From NCBI GenBank assembly GCA_003344405.1, contig NOWV01000101.1, positions 208,146-272,145 of the forward strand: a stretch of DNA of 64,000 nt, read 5' to 3'. The position numbers were made by a program, and so were the translations under genes. The stretch is from Trichoplax sp. H2 (lineage: Eukaryota; Placozoa; Uniplacotomia; Trichoplacea). This document shows, one piece after another, positions 26,021-38,600 of the stretch (position 1 is its first letter; the number at the start of each line of letters is the position of its first letter). A model generated the notes under the pieces. That model was not told the DNA's origin. It worked only from the letters and a program-made list of their open reading frames with translations, and did no database searches.

Positions 26021-29000
26021 TCAGAAGGTCAACTTAAAGTTTCGACGCTAGATAATATATTCCAAATTTTTTAATTAATTAAGTCTTAAACCCATTGAGA
26101 TTGTTTTTAGTGTACTAATTAAAAATTAGAGTGGATCTGTTATTCCTGCTAGCTATGCTTGTTGATTGTTTAACGATTGCTATGAAGTGACTATGTAATT
26201 TGAAACTATGAAAGTAGAGAGTGAAATTCGATTACTAAGAAACCTTTTGCATCTGATTGTGATCGGTATGAAAGTAAGCAAGTGATTATTATATTGTATT
26301 TTGTACAAGATTTAGCACAAATTTAGATTTTTGCCTACTTAAGCCTCAGCATTTATCATTTATGAGAATGCAGCTTCCATACTGTTCGTTCTATCTTATT
26401 GCTATAAATACGATATTACGAGCACAGGCTATAGTAGAGAAACTTTATTTCCGCAGCTGTTGATGTTCTTGTATCATGTGTTGGCAATTATCATTCAATA
26501 ATGATTATAAACCAGACATCTAAAATTGTTACCGCTATCATGAGTACTTTATAAAAATTTTTCATGTACGGCTTGATTTCAGAATTGTGTAAAAAGGCTA
26601 TTAAGTTAAAGATTTGACAGTAGTATTCCCGCTATAGAATCATAGTTTTGGTTGCAATTTCTTTAACGGCGATAAAGAATAATGATTCACACATGATAAG
26701 AACTGATTTAGATACCCATGTAAGTTACGTACAAAGTTTATACGATTTTATGATAATTATTATATTTTAGAGTTGTAAATAGGCATTTTAAACCATAAAG
26801 CCTGTCAGTATTATTATTGCATATATTGTATTACACTTTCAACTGTTTATTTCCGTATAATATTTTTGTGAGGTAAAGTTAAATTTACCTCGCTTCGTGC
26901 AACTGCTAACTCGAACAGTTTAATTTGGTTTAATAGTGCTAAGCAAAATTGTAGCTAGCAGTTTGCTCTGTCTATCAAAGCAAATTTTCCTGTAAGTATA
27001 TTTAATAGTAAAGAAACTACTGTTTCTGAACTAAAGTATTTCTTCCTCACTTTTAAAATTACATATATATTAAGTCTATACAAAAATTTGATGAGATATG
27101 CAAAGTTAAAAGTTTTATTCACATTTTCTTTCATCTTTAAAGAAACCAATGGTAAACAGCTGCGAAAGTTACTAAAGTAATAAATATGCAATCTTCTACC
27201 CAGAGTAATGTTGTAGATGTTGTTTGTGGTGAGGATAACTGGTTCTCAGTTCAAAGCGATAAGGCTATTTTTTGCTGTACTAGGATTTACAAGAAAGAAA
27301 AATACCTAAAAAATATCTATAATGTACTACTGTGTTGAGTTATAAAGTCACTGCGGCAGAGAATTACCTCATTTTTGTCTCTTTAGAACAGTCCTGTCTT
27401 ATATTGCATGAAATTGTATTTGATTTGGGCAATTAGTGGACATACACGTACATGCTTATCGATACCAGCTTTAGTACCTATTACATGCATCGTCTAAATT
27501 TTTATCAAGTAGCAAGTGAATATGCAGATACCTAGATCGTACTGTATACATGTGTGTGCGTCCATCTATAAACATGAATCAGGTAATTTGCTTTCTATAC
27601 TCATTTCCAACTTGATACCAAACATAGGATATATATGTGTAGGATGAAGTTTGTGTTTTTGTTGAAAGCAAATTCACTATAAAATCAGCTAGAATGGCAG
27701 CTAACCGATTTGCTATTAGTTAAAGCACAACTGATATTCAATCACTGTTACATAATTTGGATAAATTGATAAAAGTATGCACTAAATCAGTAAATGACGT
27801 GCATAATGTAATTAACTCTTCATCAGCTGCATCCCGGTAATCATTGGATTCTTTGCTGCATAAACAAAAAAATTACTTTTATTTAGGATAGTTATCGGAA
27901 ATCAGTAGACAAATTGTAGATTAATTGAACGTTTCCAGATCAATTAAATGATTTAAAAGGCTAGTTTAATAAAATGGTGCATTTACATTCATTTTGTTAG
28001 TTGTTAGTTCGCATAGTAGTTGCTACTATTACGATATTATTGAATCAATTTTATCTTCTATTCCTTTAAGGTCATTCCTCTATGCTTTTTTAGCATAACA
28101 TAATTTAATCTTAACAAACGTAGAAACTAGCTCGTTATTTAAATAAATTTTATCATTTACGATATTCAGTTAGCTATGATTTCTTGCTGAGCATGATTAT
28201 CCTCTTCACAGCGGTCAAGAAATTGGCAATGCAGATCAAAGAGGAAGTATTTTAAGATCTACGATTTTACTGACTTCAGCCAGTCTCAAAGTTTGTGTAT
28301 TTTATTACGTTACTTGCTTTTATTTGACACTAAAAGCAAGAACTGTTCGCAGCAACAATGTTCTCTACTATTTTATAAGAAAATTTTCTCTTCACTAATC
28401 GTAAACTAGCCATGATTAAGCACTTTGGCAGTCGTTAAGAAATTAACAATCCAGCGCAAAACAGGAGGTATTAATTGGTCCAGATTACATTACCTTGTCA
28501 TGGAATTTATGTATATTATTTCTTCTTATTGAATACTAAAATAATAACAACCGTTTTATAACAATAACGTATTTTAGTATTAGAAAAAAATTAAAAAAAC
28601 TGTTAGTCAGACTGGCATCTATTGAATCTGATTTGAATTTGTATATTGTAATTAATTATTCTAATTTGTGTTGATTGATTGGCCATAGTATGGCTAAATT
28701 AGCTTGAAATTAATTAAGATTAATTGTGATAGTTTCTGTTGTTATTATCTTAGCATTGTTATTTAAATAAGATTGTAGAATGGTATCATTGTCGTGGATA
28801 GTAGATCTATTTTCCTCATCGGCGTCGCTCCTATTGATATAAAAATTAAATTGTTCCGTTAGGCATCAACGCTACGCTATAAGCTACTAAAAGCGTTGTA
28901 GCTGTTATGGAAACCCCATCGATTGAATATAAATGGTAGTAAATTATACATATTAATTATCTAATCGTTGTTCTTATAGATGTGTAGTACACTTTATCAA

Positions 29001-32000
29001 TCGTTCTATAGGTTAATATATTTTTTATTGTATGCCAAGAACACTGAATAGCTTTGAAGGTTGAATTAATGCTTAAAGCTATAAACCATTATACGGTTGT
29101 ATAGTAGACTCGAGAGGAAAGGAGAAGGAAACATATATTGATATCGGTACAAGAAACGCTAAAAATAACTCAAATCTTGGTAAGTTTGCTCATTTTACTA
29201 GATAGAAACTACAGTTGGAATTGAATACTACTTTCTATGTTAACAACATGGATATATGAGCGGCGAAAAACATGCTGTAATTATTTTGTCTATGTAGAAA
29301 ATTGAACTTAAGCTGCATCACACCTTGTATTTCCTTTTTCATTACCGCTACGACATACAACAAATTATGATAGCATGGGCTGGTAGAATTAGTATCGATT
29401 TTAATATCGACCTAGCATCATACTAATGCTTGGAAATTACATTGTTATGCCTCTTCCGTCATGATAACTAAGTTAATTATTAGTTTAGTTCTATCTTCTA
29501 AGCTTAAGATTCAGTTAATTCGTTAAACATTGTACTCAGAAGAATTTTAAATTTACACACTTTATCATTACCAAGTTCAGCTTCGATTTCGTTGTTATTA
29601 CTAACAAAAATGATGGACGCTATCAACTTTAGACATAATATATACCGATAGAGAATATGAAATTAAGTGATATTCAATTTACGTTTATGCTTGTCTTAGT
29701 TTAATGTAGTTCAATAATCGTAGGTAAATTTTAAACTTCCTACAATGGGTGTCTGCCTACCTAGGTCTAAGTTTAAAAGTTAGTTATTACATCCTTTGTG
29801 TACGTATCATTCTAGCTTCAATATAATTATACTGATACATGACAACAATTTTGATTTCAATTGGGGTTATACTTAAAGAAAGCGATATAATAATATTATA
29901 CCTACTTGCATATCATACATAACTCGAGCAGCTTCATCTTGATCTCTATCATTATTCAGTACACTCAATAATCCGAAAAATAACGCCGTAGTTTAAATTC
30001 TGTTCTAACGGTTAACTTCGCGACTAGATCGTCTTGTGATTGCTTTTTTCAACATGGATAATTAATAAGTGATTATATTCGGTTAGTATAGCTAGTATCA
30101 AGTGATGTAAAAAATCGATCTGAATTTATAGATTGATTCAGCCTCGGGTGAGTCAAGAGAATAAAAAAGGTCTTAGATAGAAATTTTGCATCTGCTATAG
30201 AATGTCGACAGTGGCTTGTGTTTAATATATTTTTGCAAAAAGGAGAAGAGTAGCTCGTTTCATCTATTTACAGTAGTCTAACCAAAAATAAGTTTTAAAT
30301 AATTTGATCCGACAACATTTGAAGTAACATTGCATGTCCTCGTCTACTTAATTATTACAATTGGCCCATAAAATTTGGCTTAGTAATGAAGGCAAGTCAT
30401 TTTAGTATTTGGGATGGATCACGGTAATAGCTAATTTTTTCTATGTCACGTTTTTAATTCGCTATGACAGCAACGAGTTTAGAAGATCATCTATTTTTTC
30501 CTTAATTTCTCTATTTAAAAAGCAGACTGATGTAGATTAAAATCTATAAAGTAGCTTCGACATAGAGTTTTACAACCACTACGTGTTCTTTAATCGAGAT
30601 ATATACTACGCGATAGCTTACAAGTTTCTTGAATCTGTATCTCAAAATGATGATATAACACTCATTATTTTCGCTTCCTTACTTAAAGTTTATTTAGGTA
30701 CTTATGGTAATATGTAATCTTCTGAAAATCTTATTTCCGTAATTTAGTTCAAATATGAGTAAATCGTGGAATGATAGTGAACAGTTAGCTCTATGCTTCC
30801 ATGAGCTATTGATTTCCCCGTTCTGTATCTGCTATCATCAACTGAGAGATGAGAATCAAGGCGGCAGATCGATAGACTTACTTTTCATTTCACGCTAAAG
30901 TATATTATTTTATAAATGAATATCAGATACGATTCAGAAATCGGAGAAATTAGTATCATCTATTATAGCTATTATTTCTCCAAATTTCTATTAAACAGCA
31001 TGGTAATCGTACCGTCTCTAAAAAGTAGCTTTTCTATGTGTTTCAAGTTATCATGAATATCATCCATAATTAAAGATTAATATGCTGTATAACAGCATAT
31101 CTGAGATAATCATTTCTATTTAAAAGTGAAGCAGGATATTGCTTTATAGCTATCTATGTACTTTGCTTTCAAACAAAAGATAGAAAACGATGACAAATCT
31201 TTTTATTTGCAATCCTTAATTAAGTTATAAGGTTGCTATTTGCGCCGTGTACTCAGTCCTTTAAAGTAAACTTATTGGCAATATCGTAACTATCCGTTAA
31301 CAAATTGACATATTTCGATTAATTCTAACTTTTAAATAAAAATATATATCAGATAGGATGATAGATCTATGCAATCGATTACCGTTGAGTGAGAGCTTTT
31401 AAAGTTAAAACGTAAAGAGCACATTATAGTCATGACAGAAAATGACAGAATTCAATACGGCCATCAATCAATATAACGAATTAGTTACTTGATATATATT
31501 ATTAGACAATATCTATCATATAACATTATAACGTACCATTACTTGTTTTAAGGATATGATCAATTTCTACTTTTGTAATCTTCGAGAAGAATCTCTTCAC
31601 GTCCCTGTCATGACGTTCTGACAGTGTGCATAATGGGCTTAAATATAGTTGTAATCTCGTATAAATAGACAGAATTGTATATCGTAATAGTGCTCTACTG
31701 CAAAACAATATAGTCTATTACAGAGTGAATAATTTCATCGCATGAATGGATTTAAAACAGATAGTTTCTATATTTTTTCTTATATTTTGATGCTTAAGGC
31801 ATTTTTTTATACTAAAAGTTTGCAATTTAATGAATAGCATACTGAGTAATATACATAGATAATTGTCTGTTTTACCAAGTTATGCAGGCGTTAATTATTC
31901 AAAATAATGTATCCTTGCAAGTTTATTCATATAGATGGGTTATGCCAAAACTAGTCCGACTCTTTATTTACCGGATCTACTATAAATGGACTGCTTTAAC

Positions 32001-32597
32001 TATTTATCATTGATGTATATTCGAATATATATCTATTTTGAGCAGTATTTCTTGAATATTATTTCCTAAAATGTTTTATTGGATATGCTGTAAATATTAC
32101 TATCAAATGTACTGTTAGGAAGGCTAATAGTGTACATACTGTAAGATTAGGTCAAACTTAAAGTTAAACTAAATTTTACTATTCTATTTCTTTGAAAAAG
32201 ACTGTATATCTTTATATAACTAGGCAATTTTGGGGTAACGTAGAGACGAAATCAAATATTTAGAATATTAATATCTCAAGCAAATAATTGCCAGCCGTAA
32301 TTAATTTTCTTGTTTTTGTTATAGTAATGGATATAGTTGCTTAGATGTTATTCATCTGTATAGGCACCTTACAATGATGTTGAATGCAGAGTTACGTTAT
32401 ACTAAAATGGATAAATTTGTTTTGCGACAGGATTTAGCATAACTATCCATGATAGACTTCCGAGCAGGGAGGACACACTTATTGTCGTGCCATAACTTCT
32501 CTGTGGCATAGCTACAAAATTTGAGTTGTTAATTGTGTTGGAGAACGCTATTCTGACCCTGTGTCTCTGCTAATGCCATTCTGATTGAAAAAAAAAA
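26021..32597. other. Intergenic region between genes A and B
   Basis: No supportable gene in 6.6 kb. Open frames on the minus strand at 26955-27191 and 31526-31708 are short, lysine/phenylalanine/leucine-rich by AT bias and lack splice support. The promoter of gene B should lie at the right end. The last 130 bases (around 32460-32580) are visibly less AT-rich than the rest, as expected of a promoter and 5' UTR, but no named element is recognisable. Confidence 0.45.
28170..28581 (+). repeat. Diverged 220-bp duplication with hairpins
   Basis: GCATGATTAT (28191) and CATGATTAAG (28411) start similar stretches offset by 220 bases; GCGGTCAAGAAATTGGCAAT (28211) matches GTCGTTAAGAAATTAACAAT (28431), and further similarity follows. 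Each copy ends in a hairpin: CTTGCTTTTA/TAAAAGCAAG (28313-28322 and 28331-28340, perfect) and AATACTAAAATA/TATTTTAGTATT (28532-28543 and 28570-28581, perfect). The hairpin sequences differ while their position is kept. Confidence 0.6.
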
Positions 32598-32688
32598 ATG
32601 GAAGAAGACTTAGCTCAACACTATCACGCTGCACTGCAAGAAGTAGAAGTACTCAAACAAGACTATCGCAACAGGATCGTCTCTCTAG
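32598..32688 (+). CDS. Gene B exon 1 (residues 1-30)
   Basis: Encodes a short charged helix starting MEEDLAQHYHAALQEVEVL. The frame is closed upstream by TGA at 32586-32588, and the A-rich run before the ATG gives a favourable initiation context. Donor CTAG|GTAAAG leaves one base, and that G joins AT at 35790 to make Asp, in phase with the long frame of exon 2. Confidence is a little lower than for other exons because the intron after it is long and contains an assembly gap. Confidence 0.7.
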
Positions 32689-35600
32689 GTAAAGCTTGTT
32701 GATGTTCATGACTTCATGGACTAGCAAATCTGACCGATTAGTGTAGATAATAATTCTAAACCCTGTAAATTTGCGAGCTTACTTTCCTCTAATGCGTGGA
32801 AAGATTCCAATCTTTAAACTGTCAGACCGTATTATTAACATTTATATAAATTTGCTTTGACTATGAAATGACGATAATTATTGGCCATTTGCAGAATGAT
32901 CGAGACGGTTAAACTATTTCAATTAAAGTCATTGATCATACTGCAAATTTCCCTTAATTACTACTATAGTCGAACCGAGTGGATGCTAGTTAGGTTGAAA
33001 TAGAGCCAGTGCCTCTTAGTTCACTTTGCAGCTGTCACAAAACAGCTTTGCAACAAGATAACGTAATCTACGATCAATAAGTCAATTCCTTGAACTACGT
33101 ATCAAGGAACGATATCTGCACTATCACGAGCACTTTTGCTCTACTAGCAGACTACACAAAGACTTAAACGCCTCGTATTNNNNNNNNNNNNNNNNNNNNT
33201 TAACATTTATATAAATTTGCTTTGACTATGAAATGACGATAATTATTGGCCATTTGCAGAATGATCGAGACGGTTAAACTATTTCAATTAAAGTCATTGA
33301 TCATACTGCAAATTTCCCTTAATTACTATTATAGTCGAACCGAGTGGATGCTAGTTAGGTTGAAATAGAGCCAGTGCCTCTTAGTTCAATATGCAGCTCA
33401 TAGCGCTAAAGGTACGGGGCCTTTCGTAAGGGAATATCCCACAGGACAGAGGAATTCTAGCTTAACTCTATTCTGTTTTCTCTACACTCCTTTATCGGTT
33501 CATAGCTGAATAGTTTAGGGTTATAAATTTCGACTATCTATCTCTTTTCTAGCACGTTACTAGTAGCTTAGACAGTAGCGCTTTGAATGTTTGCAATATC
33601 ATTGTTTGCAGCCCTGATTCCATGGAGGAACTGCAGAGCAGCTTAACTCTATTCTATTTTCCTCGAACACCTTTATCGGTTCATAGCTGAATAGTTTAGC
33701 GGTGTAAATTTCGACTATCTATCTCTTTCTAGCACGTTACTAGTAGCTTAGTCAGTAGCGCTTCATAGAGGAACTACAGCTTAACTCTATTCTATTTTTC
33801 CTAAACTCCTTCATAGCTGAATACTTTAGCGGGTGCAAATTTCGCCTATCCATCTCTTTCTAGCACGTTACTAGTAGCTTAGTTAGTAGTACTGTACATT
33901 GAATGTTTGCAATATCATTGTTTGGAGGCTTGATTTCCATAGAGGAACTACAGCTTAACCTATATTCTATTTTTCCAAATTCCTTCATAACTAAATAGTC
34001 TAATGGTGCAAACTTCGCCTATCCATTTCTTTTCGAGAACTTTGCTAGAAAAGAAATCAGTAGGACATTGAATCTTTACCATAAACATATTCCATACAGT
34101 ACATACAGTACGTACAGTGTATTATCGGTAGCGGTACCGCACATTACACCAGCTCGTATAGTAAAATGTTCTACGGTCTAGTAGAGTGATCCACTGTAGT
34201 GGATTAAGCCATACTGTATGGTACAATGTCTACGATTTACAACGCATAGTATAGTGTACAGTACTGCTATGGTCTACTGTCCAACTTGCTGTAGCTTAGG
34301 CATTTTTTTTCTCAGTGGACAAGAACTAGACCGATATTGCTGAAATTGGTGAAAAATGAAACCCCAATGACACTATATCAGAGTGTACTGACATTATAGA
34401 GACAAGAATCACATAGGAATGGTAATTTAAGAGCTAATAAACTGATAGGACAAAGAATAAGTTCATTTTATTCTGCAGTGAAGGTTTATTAAGTGATTAC
34501 AGTTGTACCAAGAGTGTAACCTGCATTTTAATGAAATGTCCAGTAATGTCTTAGTAGGAAGCACCAATTTATACATAGTTTATTACTGTTGTAGAAGGCA
34601 GTGAAAGGATAATTTGAATGAAATGTCCAGTAATATCTTAGTAGGAAAGCAACTATTTATACGTAGTTTATTGCTATTGTAGAAGGCAGTGAAAGGATAA
34701 TTTGAATGAAATGTCCAGTAATGTCTTAGTAGGAAAGCAACTAATTGTACATAGTTTATTACTGTTGTAGAAGGCAGTGAAAGGATAATTTGAATGAAAT
34801 ATCCAGTAATATCTTAGTAGGAAAGCAACTATTTATACCTAGTTTATTGCTATTGTAGAAGGCAGGGAAAGGATAATTTGAATGAAATGTCCAGTAATGT
34901 CTTAGTAGGAAAGCAACTAATTGTACATAGTTTATTGCTATTGTAGAAGGCAGTGAAAGGATAATTTTATCTATCTCTTATAGCTGGTGGTGGATTTAAT
35001 TATTCGTCCGTAATTTTAATGATAAAAAATTGTAAAAATTTTAGTAGGAAGATACCAACTTATTCGACGTGTTTTATAGTAATTGCACAATACAGTGAAC
35101 GAATAATTTGATCAATTTATTACAGTGGATACAAATGATTTTGTCAACAATTGTAAAAATCCTAGTAGGAAAGCATCAAGTTAGGTGTATTTCATTGTTA
35201 TTGCAGAACACAGTGAAAAGATAACCCTTCATTAGTTTGTTACAGTCAATGGAATTGTCAAAACTATAAAAATCTTAGTAGGAAAGCACCAAGTTAGACG
35301 TATTTCATCATGATTATTGCAGAATACAGTGAAAGGATAACTCCTCATCAATTTGTTATAGTCAATAGAAACCCATTTTCAGTAATTTGAATGAAAAAAT
35401 GGCATAGGTTAGTAGAAAAGTACTAGCATTGAAGAATGAATGCTTTCATTAGTATAGTAAAGCGCAATGAAAGAAGAAGTTCGTAAATTTGTTCTACGCA
35501 TAGACAGCGAATAGGAATAATCGATTCATTGATTATAATAATAATTATTACAATGAAAAGTAAATATTATAATACTAGCATCACTAGGCTTGACTGACAA

Positions 35601-38600
35601 ACCAATTTGCTCAATGCTTCGATAACGCAATTTCTTTAGGGTTTGCGCTGCCACTGCTATAAATTGATGTATGTACGTTGTGTAATGCTGTAAAGTATTG
35701 GACTCGTACGTGTCATCATGCACACCGACTACACATGGTTTGTTTCTCATTGTTACTCAAGTCTAATGCATTAATTACTGTAATTATAGATGGCAGAAAT
35801 GAATTACTACCTGATGATGTCTTACAAATGCAGCAAGAAATACAAAATATGCTCAATGAGCGTGAATCATTGGAACAAGAGTTACTTAAAAGGTTGATGG
35901 ATCAATTAGGTGGAAGCTTTCAAGAACAAGTTGAACAATTACAAGCTCAACATCAGCAAGAATTAATTTCTTTAGAGGAACAACTGAAAGCAGGCAACGC
36001 AGTTGAAACCGACGAAAATGGTATGACGTACAAGGATAAATACGAAGAATTACTTGGACAACAAAGTAACCTTGAGGATCAAATCACTCAACAGTTAATT
36101 GAAAAATTTCAAGAACAGTTGGCTGTACTACAACAGCAACATGATGAAGAAATTGCTGAATTAAATAATCAATTGCAAAATAATACCGCCAAGAATGCAA
36201 GCGATAGTCATACTATCGAATTACAAAATAAGATAAGTGATCTTGTAAAGCAATTGGATGATAAAGATGAAGTACATCAACAACAAGTTGAAAATATTAA
36301 ACTTGAAATGACACAACAAATATTACAAGAAGTTAATTCACAATTTCAAAACAGTATTGATCAACTACAGCAACAACATGAGCAAGAAATGACTGAATTA
36401 AAAATTCAACTACAGAATAGTAGTAATTCCGATAGTATACAAACTCAAGCTATCGAAATTCAACAATTACAAGATGAGATGAACGAATTAAAAAAAGCTC
36501 ATAAATTAGAATTGGAAACTATACATCAAGAAACAATGGATAAAGTAATGGATGAATTATCTGTTGGATTTCGTGAAAGTTTAGAACAGCAAAAAACTGA
36601 ACACGAACAGGAAATGGCCAATACTTGCGCTACATTAGAAGCTCAAGTTAGACAAGAAAATAATGAACGTGTTGAAGAATTGCAAAATAAATTAACTGAA
36701 ATGGATGAACAACATCGAGCAGCATTGGAGAATTTAGAACAAGCTGTAGCACAGCGTACTATGGAAGAAGTCCAACAACAGCTAGAACAATTACAGACTG
36801 CACATGAACAAGAATTGTCTGAATTAAGAATTCAACTTGAATCGCAAACCAAGCAACAACAATCTGATCAAAGAGTAACTGAATTGGAAAATGCTTTAAT
36901 TGAATTGCAAGAAAAACATCAAAATGAATTAAATGAAGTTGAGGCACAAGTTGTGGCACGATTAATGAATGAAATGGAAGTTGGTTTTCAACAACAATTG
37001 CAAAACATGCAAGCTGAGCATGAACAAACAATCGCTGAATTAAATAGCCGACTTGAGTCGACTACAGCTGACAACAATGAAAATGAAGCGTTAAAAGCAA
37101 CTTTAGCCGATATGCAAGAACAACACCAATTAAAAATACAAAGTTTAGAGCAAGAATTAAGCGAAAAATTAATGAAAGATATGTCAACTGAATTTCAAAA
37201 TCAATTAGAACAGTTACAATCGCAATACGAGACAGAATTAGCTAACCTACGTAATCAAAGAGATGGAGAACAACAATCAGCAACAGCAAATAATGAACAA
37301 GAAATTCGAGAAAAAATTATAGAAGAAATGTCTATTGGCCTACAACAACAAATGGAACAAATCCATACAAAACATGAAGAAGAAATGGTTAATCTTCAAA
37401 ATCAAATGATTGAAGAACAACAAAATCAAGAGCAAGAGATTAAGGATAAATTAATGAATGAATTAACAACTGGATTTCAACAACATCTTCAGGAAATAGA
37501 AGCTAAACATGAAGAAGAATTAAATAATGTAAAATTACAACATGAGAATAATAGTGCAGCGAATGATGATGTGGCCAATGCAAAAGTTACAATTTTAGAA
37601 AATCAAATACAAGAAATGACGGAACAACATCAAAGTGTTATGAAAAATTCAGAACAGGAAATAACTCAACGTTTAATTGATGAAATGTCAGCTGGTTTTC
37701 AACAAAAATTTGATCAAATTCAAGAAGAATATGAGCAAAAAATTTTAATGTTAGAAAATCAATTGCAAAACTTTCAAGAAAGTAATCAACAATTACCGTC
37801 ATCTAAGCAACAAGAATTAGAAGAGCAAATTAAAGTATTGGAAGAACAACATCAATACACAGTTGACAATATGGAACAAGAATTAACTGAACGATTAAAG
37901 ACTGAAATGTCTGCTGGATTTCTAGAACAGCTAGAAACACTTCAACAAGATTATGAGCTAAAAATTACAACATTGCAAGATCAAGTGAAAAATATTGATG
38001 AACTAACACTGACCAATGATACACTTACAACTAAAATCAACGAATTAGAAGTTCAAACTAATGATATGGAAAGTCAACATCAAGCGATATTGCAAAATCA
38101 AGAAGACGAAATACAACAACGTTTGATGAACGAGTTATCTATAGGATTTCAACAAAGATTTGAAGACTTGCAAAATGTTCATCAGCAAGAATTATTGCAA
38201 TTAACTGAGCAAATGACAAATAATGAAAGTGCTAACGCAAGAGTAACAGAATTAGAAACTGCTTTATTAGAAATGAAAGAACAATATGATAATGCTTTAC
38301 AACATCAAGCTGCAATGGATAATTCTCAAGTAATTATAGAAGAATTACATGCTAAAATTAATGAAAACAATGAATTGCATGAACATGCAATGCAAAACTT
38401 AGAAATTAAAATTGTTCAGCAGTTAATGGATGAAATGTCGTCTGGTTTTCAACAACGATTGGATACGATTCAAACCAAATATAACGAGGAATTATTAAGT
38501 ATCAAAAGTGATATGTTAGAAAATACTACAACAACTGAAGAAGTTGAAAAATATAAAAATGAAATTGAAGAGATGAAAGTAAAATTCCATGAAGAATCAA

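Larger units (their letters stand above)
32689..35789. other. Gene B intron 1, 3.1 kb and repeat-laden
   Basis: By far the longest intron of this gene; the other 22 are 67-494 nt. It runs from GTAAAG to TAATTATAG. It contains a 20-base gap of N, a 189-bp near-identical direct duplication around the gap, a four-copy 138-181 bp tandem repeat, palindromes at 34189-34221, and an 88-bp minisatellite with diverged relatives. No internal coding exon was recognised. Confidence 0.65.

Noticed and set aside
34531-34968. Regularly spaced repeats resembling a CRISPR array
   Set aside because: The whole 88-bp unit repeats with no unique spacers, and it sits in an animal intron. It is a minisatellite.
35678-35789. 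Extension of the exon 2 frame upstream of 35790
   Set aside because: It opens at TTG, is not coiled coil, and is cut by a good acceptor (AATTATAG) that joins exon 1 in phase.
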